The notes beneath the pieces were generated by a model. The model saw nothing but the letters and a program-made list of their open reading frames with translations. It ran no database searches and had not been told where the DNA came from. Shown here one piece after another: positions 6,532 to 7,218 of a DNA stretch of 7,218 bases (position 1 is its first letter; each line of letters starts with the position of its first letter). Source of the DNA: Clostridia bacterium (lineage in GTDB: Bacteria > Bacillota > Sulfobacillia > SLMV01); the NCBI GenBank assembly GCA_007136565.1, contig SLGS01000040.1:1-7218 (forward strand). Reading direction: 5' to 3'. The translations under genes and the position numbers were made by a program.

Positions 6532-6537
6532 CCTCCT
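6532..6537 (-). promoter_or_regulatory. Ribosome binding site fixing the TTG start of rpsF
   Basis: A perfect AGGAGG on the minus strand, 9 nt before the TTG at 6522. It begins only 6 nt after the end of the leader structure at 6544, so protein bound to that structure could block ribosome access. Confidence 0.8.
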
Positions 6538-6543
6538 TCCCTC

Positions 6544-6601
6544 GGCCTAAGCGGCTTTGCCTCCCGGACAAAGCGAGAAGTGAAGCGTCTTAGTTGTGGC
6601 C
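6544..6601 (-). promoter_or_regulatory. Probable S6:S18 ribosomal-protein leader of rpsF mRNA
   Basis: The rpsF 5' leader folds by eye as follows, in minus-strand order. The lower stem pairs GGC (6601-6599) with GCC (6546-6544). A 5-nt bulge, CACAA, follows, and then CTAAG (6593-6589) pairs with CTTAG (6551-6547). A large asymmetric internal loop has 15 nt on the 5' side and an unpaired CCG (6554-6552) on the 3' side. The apical stem CTTTG (6573-6569)/CAAAG (6559-6555) continues past a bulged T into CC/GG, closed by a GGGA tetraloop. Known leaders of rpsF bind the S6:S18 complex through a CCG in an asymmetric loop beside a hairpin, imitating the 16S rRNA site. Position, CCG and nearby ribosome binding site all fit. 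No covariance search was run. An alternative pairing extends the apical stem by one G-C pair using the first C of CCG. Confidence 0.6.
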
Positions 6602-6619
6602 TGATTGCAGTGCCCGTGT

Positions 6620-6648
6620 ATTATAACACCGGATCGGGCACCTTCCAA
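6620..6648 (-). promoter_or_regulatory. Housekeeping-sigma promoter for the rpsF operon
   Basis: On the minus strand, TTGGAA (6648-6643) is followed by a 17-nt spacer and TATAAT (6625-6620), a perfect -10 box. TG one base before it makes an extended -10 element. The -35 matches 4 of 6 consensus bases. It starts directly after the ychF stop at 6650, and transcription should begin near 6612-6614, leaving a leader of about 90 nt before rpsF. No terminator separates it from ychF, so some read-through from upstream is also possible. Confidence 0.82.
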
Positions 6649-6649
6649 G

Positions 6650-7218
6650 CTAGGGATTAAAAAGTATCTGGAGTACATCTCCGTCGCGGACGACATACTC
6701 CCTTCCTTCGATTCTCAAGAGACCCCGCTTTTTTGCTTCGGATCGAGATCCGATGTCGATCAGGGTTGCGGCGTCGATTACCTCGGCGCGTATAAAGCCC
6801 TTTTCCATGTCCGTATGAATCTTACCCGCCGCTTGTTTGGCGGTGGCTCCGGCCACGATGGACCACGCGCGAGTTTCATTCTCATTCCCGGAAAAGAAGG
6901 TGATCAGACCGAGCAGGTTGTGGGCCGATCGGATGAACCGGTCGCGACCGGACTCGCAAAGCCCTGCGTCATCGAGAAACAGCGCTCGTTCCTCCGGATC
7001 CAACTCCCCGAGCTCATCCTCGAAGGCCGCCGACAACTCTATGACCCGCCCGCCCCTTTCGGAGAGTTTCTCGATTAGACCCGGGGGCGCACCCTCCGCC
7101 GGGTCGTTGGTGTTCACCACGTATAAGACCGGCAGCATGGTTAGCAGGCGCATGTCCTCCGCCATCTTCCGTTGGTCGATGGAGAGATCCGCGCGTCCCA
7201 GGTAATGCCCGGCCTCGA
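6650..7218 (-). CDS. ychF: Ribosome-binding ATPase YchF/OLA1 family, C-terminal part only
   Basis: YchF is an Obg-related P-loop NTPase that prefers ATP and associates with ribosomes. Only the last 188 residues are visible; the gene runs off the right edge, and an internal ATG at 7165 is not its start. The fragment begins near the end of the coiled-coil insertion (LSIDQRKMAEDMRLLT). It then shows LYVVNTND, corresponding to the altered G4 motif that in this family replaces NKxD and explains the loss of strict GTP specificity. The C-terminal TGS domain follows: LITFFSGNENETRAWSI, the hallmark GKIHTDMEKGFIRAEVI, and EGREYVVRDGDVLQILFNP before a TAG stop. The missing part should be about 175 residues carrying Walker A. 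It lies 127 nt before rpsF, a common bacterial neighbour, and the rpsF promoter begins right after its stop. Confidence 0.96.
   Translation of the reverse strand, partial: EAGHYLGRADLSIDQRKMAEDMRLLTMLPVLYVVNTNDPAEGAPPGLIEKLSERGGRVIELSAAFEDELGELDPEERALFLDDAGLCESGRDRFIRSAHNLLGLITFFSGNENETRAWSIVAGATAKQAAGKIHTDMEKGFIRAEVIDAATLIDIGSRSEAKKRGLLRIEGREYVVRDGDVLQILFNP

Noticed and set aside
6552..6574. The GCTTTG/CAAAGC hairpin as an intrinsic terminator or attenuator before rpsF.
   Set aside because: No T-run follows it, and the sequence continues into the paired CTTAG and the ribosome binding site. A protein-binding leader explains it better.
1..7218. Mobile elements, CRISPR repeats, phage genes or tRNA genes.
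   Set aside because: No transposase, repeat array, terminal inverted repeats or cloverleaf was seen. The window is almost completely occupied by conserved genes with short gaps.

Overview
The window holds one co-directional block of bacterial housekeeping genes, all transcribed from right to left (minus strand). In transcription order they are: the 3' part of ychF, rpsF (S6), ssb, rpsR (S18), a DUF2232/YybS-type membrane protein, rplI (L9), dnaB (replicative helicase), an FAD-dependent dehydrogenase of the COG2509 type, and purA (adenylosuccinate synthetase), which runs off the left edge. Gaps are short (18 to 127 nt). Two junctions are ATGA stop/start overlaps: DUF2232-rplI and dnaB-dehydrogenase.

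The organism is a bacterium with fairly high GC. The rpsF-ssb-rpsR-DUF2232-rplI-dnaB-purA order resembles Bacillota, where DUF2232 (YybS) proteins are common, but the cyclic-di-AMP phosphodiesterase gene gdpP that often sits beside rplI there is missing, and an oxidoreductase lies between dnaB and purA. A Bacillota lineage or a neighbouring deep-branching Gram-positive-type lineage is the best guess, with low confidence. Start codons are varied: TTG for rpsF and probably rpsR, GTG for dnaB and DUF2232, ATG for the others. Shine-Dalgarno sequences are strong and often G-rich.

Region by region: 6650-7218 is the C-terminal half of YchF, including its TGS domain. 6523-6649 is the only long gap; it holds a near-consensus promoter (extended -10 TATAAT, 17-nt spacer, TTGGAA -35) just past the ychF stop, and then a leader of about 90 nt that folds into a structure resembling the known S6:S18 autoregulatory mRNA motif. 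5529-6522 encodes S6, SSB and S18. 3987-5446 encodes the membrane protein and L9. 2627-3949 encodes DnaB. 1230-2630 encodes the flavoprotein. 1-1199 encodes PurA without its C-terminal tip.

The genes join translation (S6, S18, L9, the ribosome-associated ATPase YchF) with replication (SSB, DnaB) and purine supply (PurA). I see no mobile element, CRISPR array, phage gene or tRNA, and no evidence of an undescribed multi-gene system. The points most worth a second look are the rpsF leader RNA, the flavoprotein with a conserved-looking cysteine cluster placed in a replication operon, and the non-ATG starts of the two genes whose products form the S6:S18 heterodimer.
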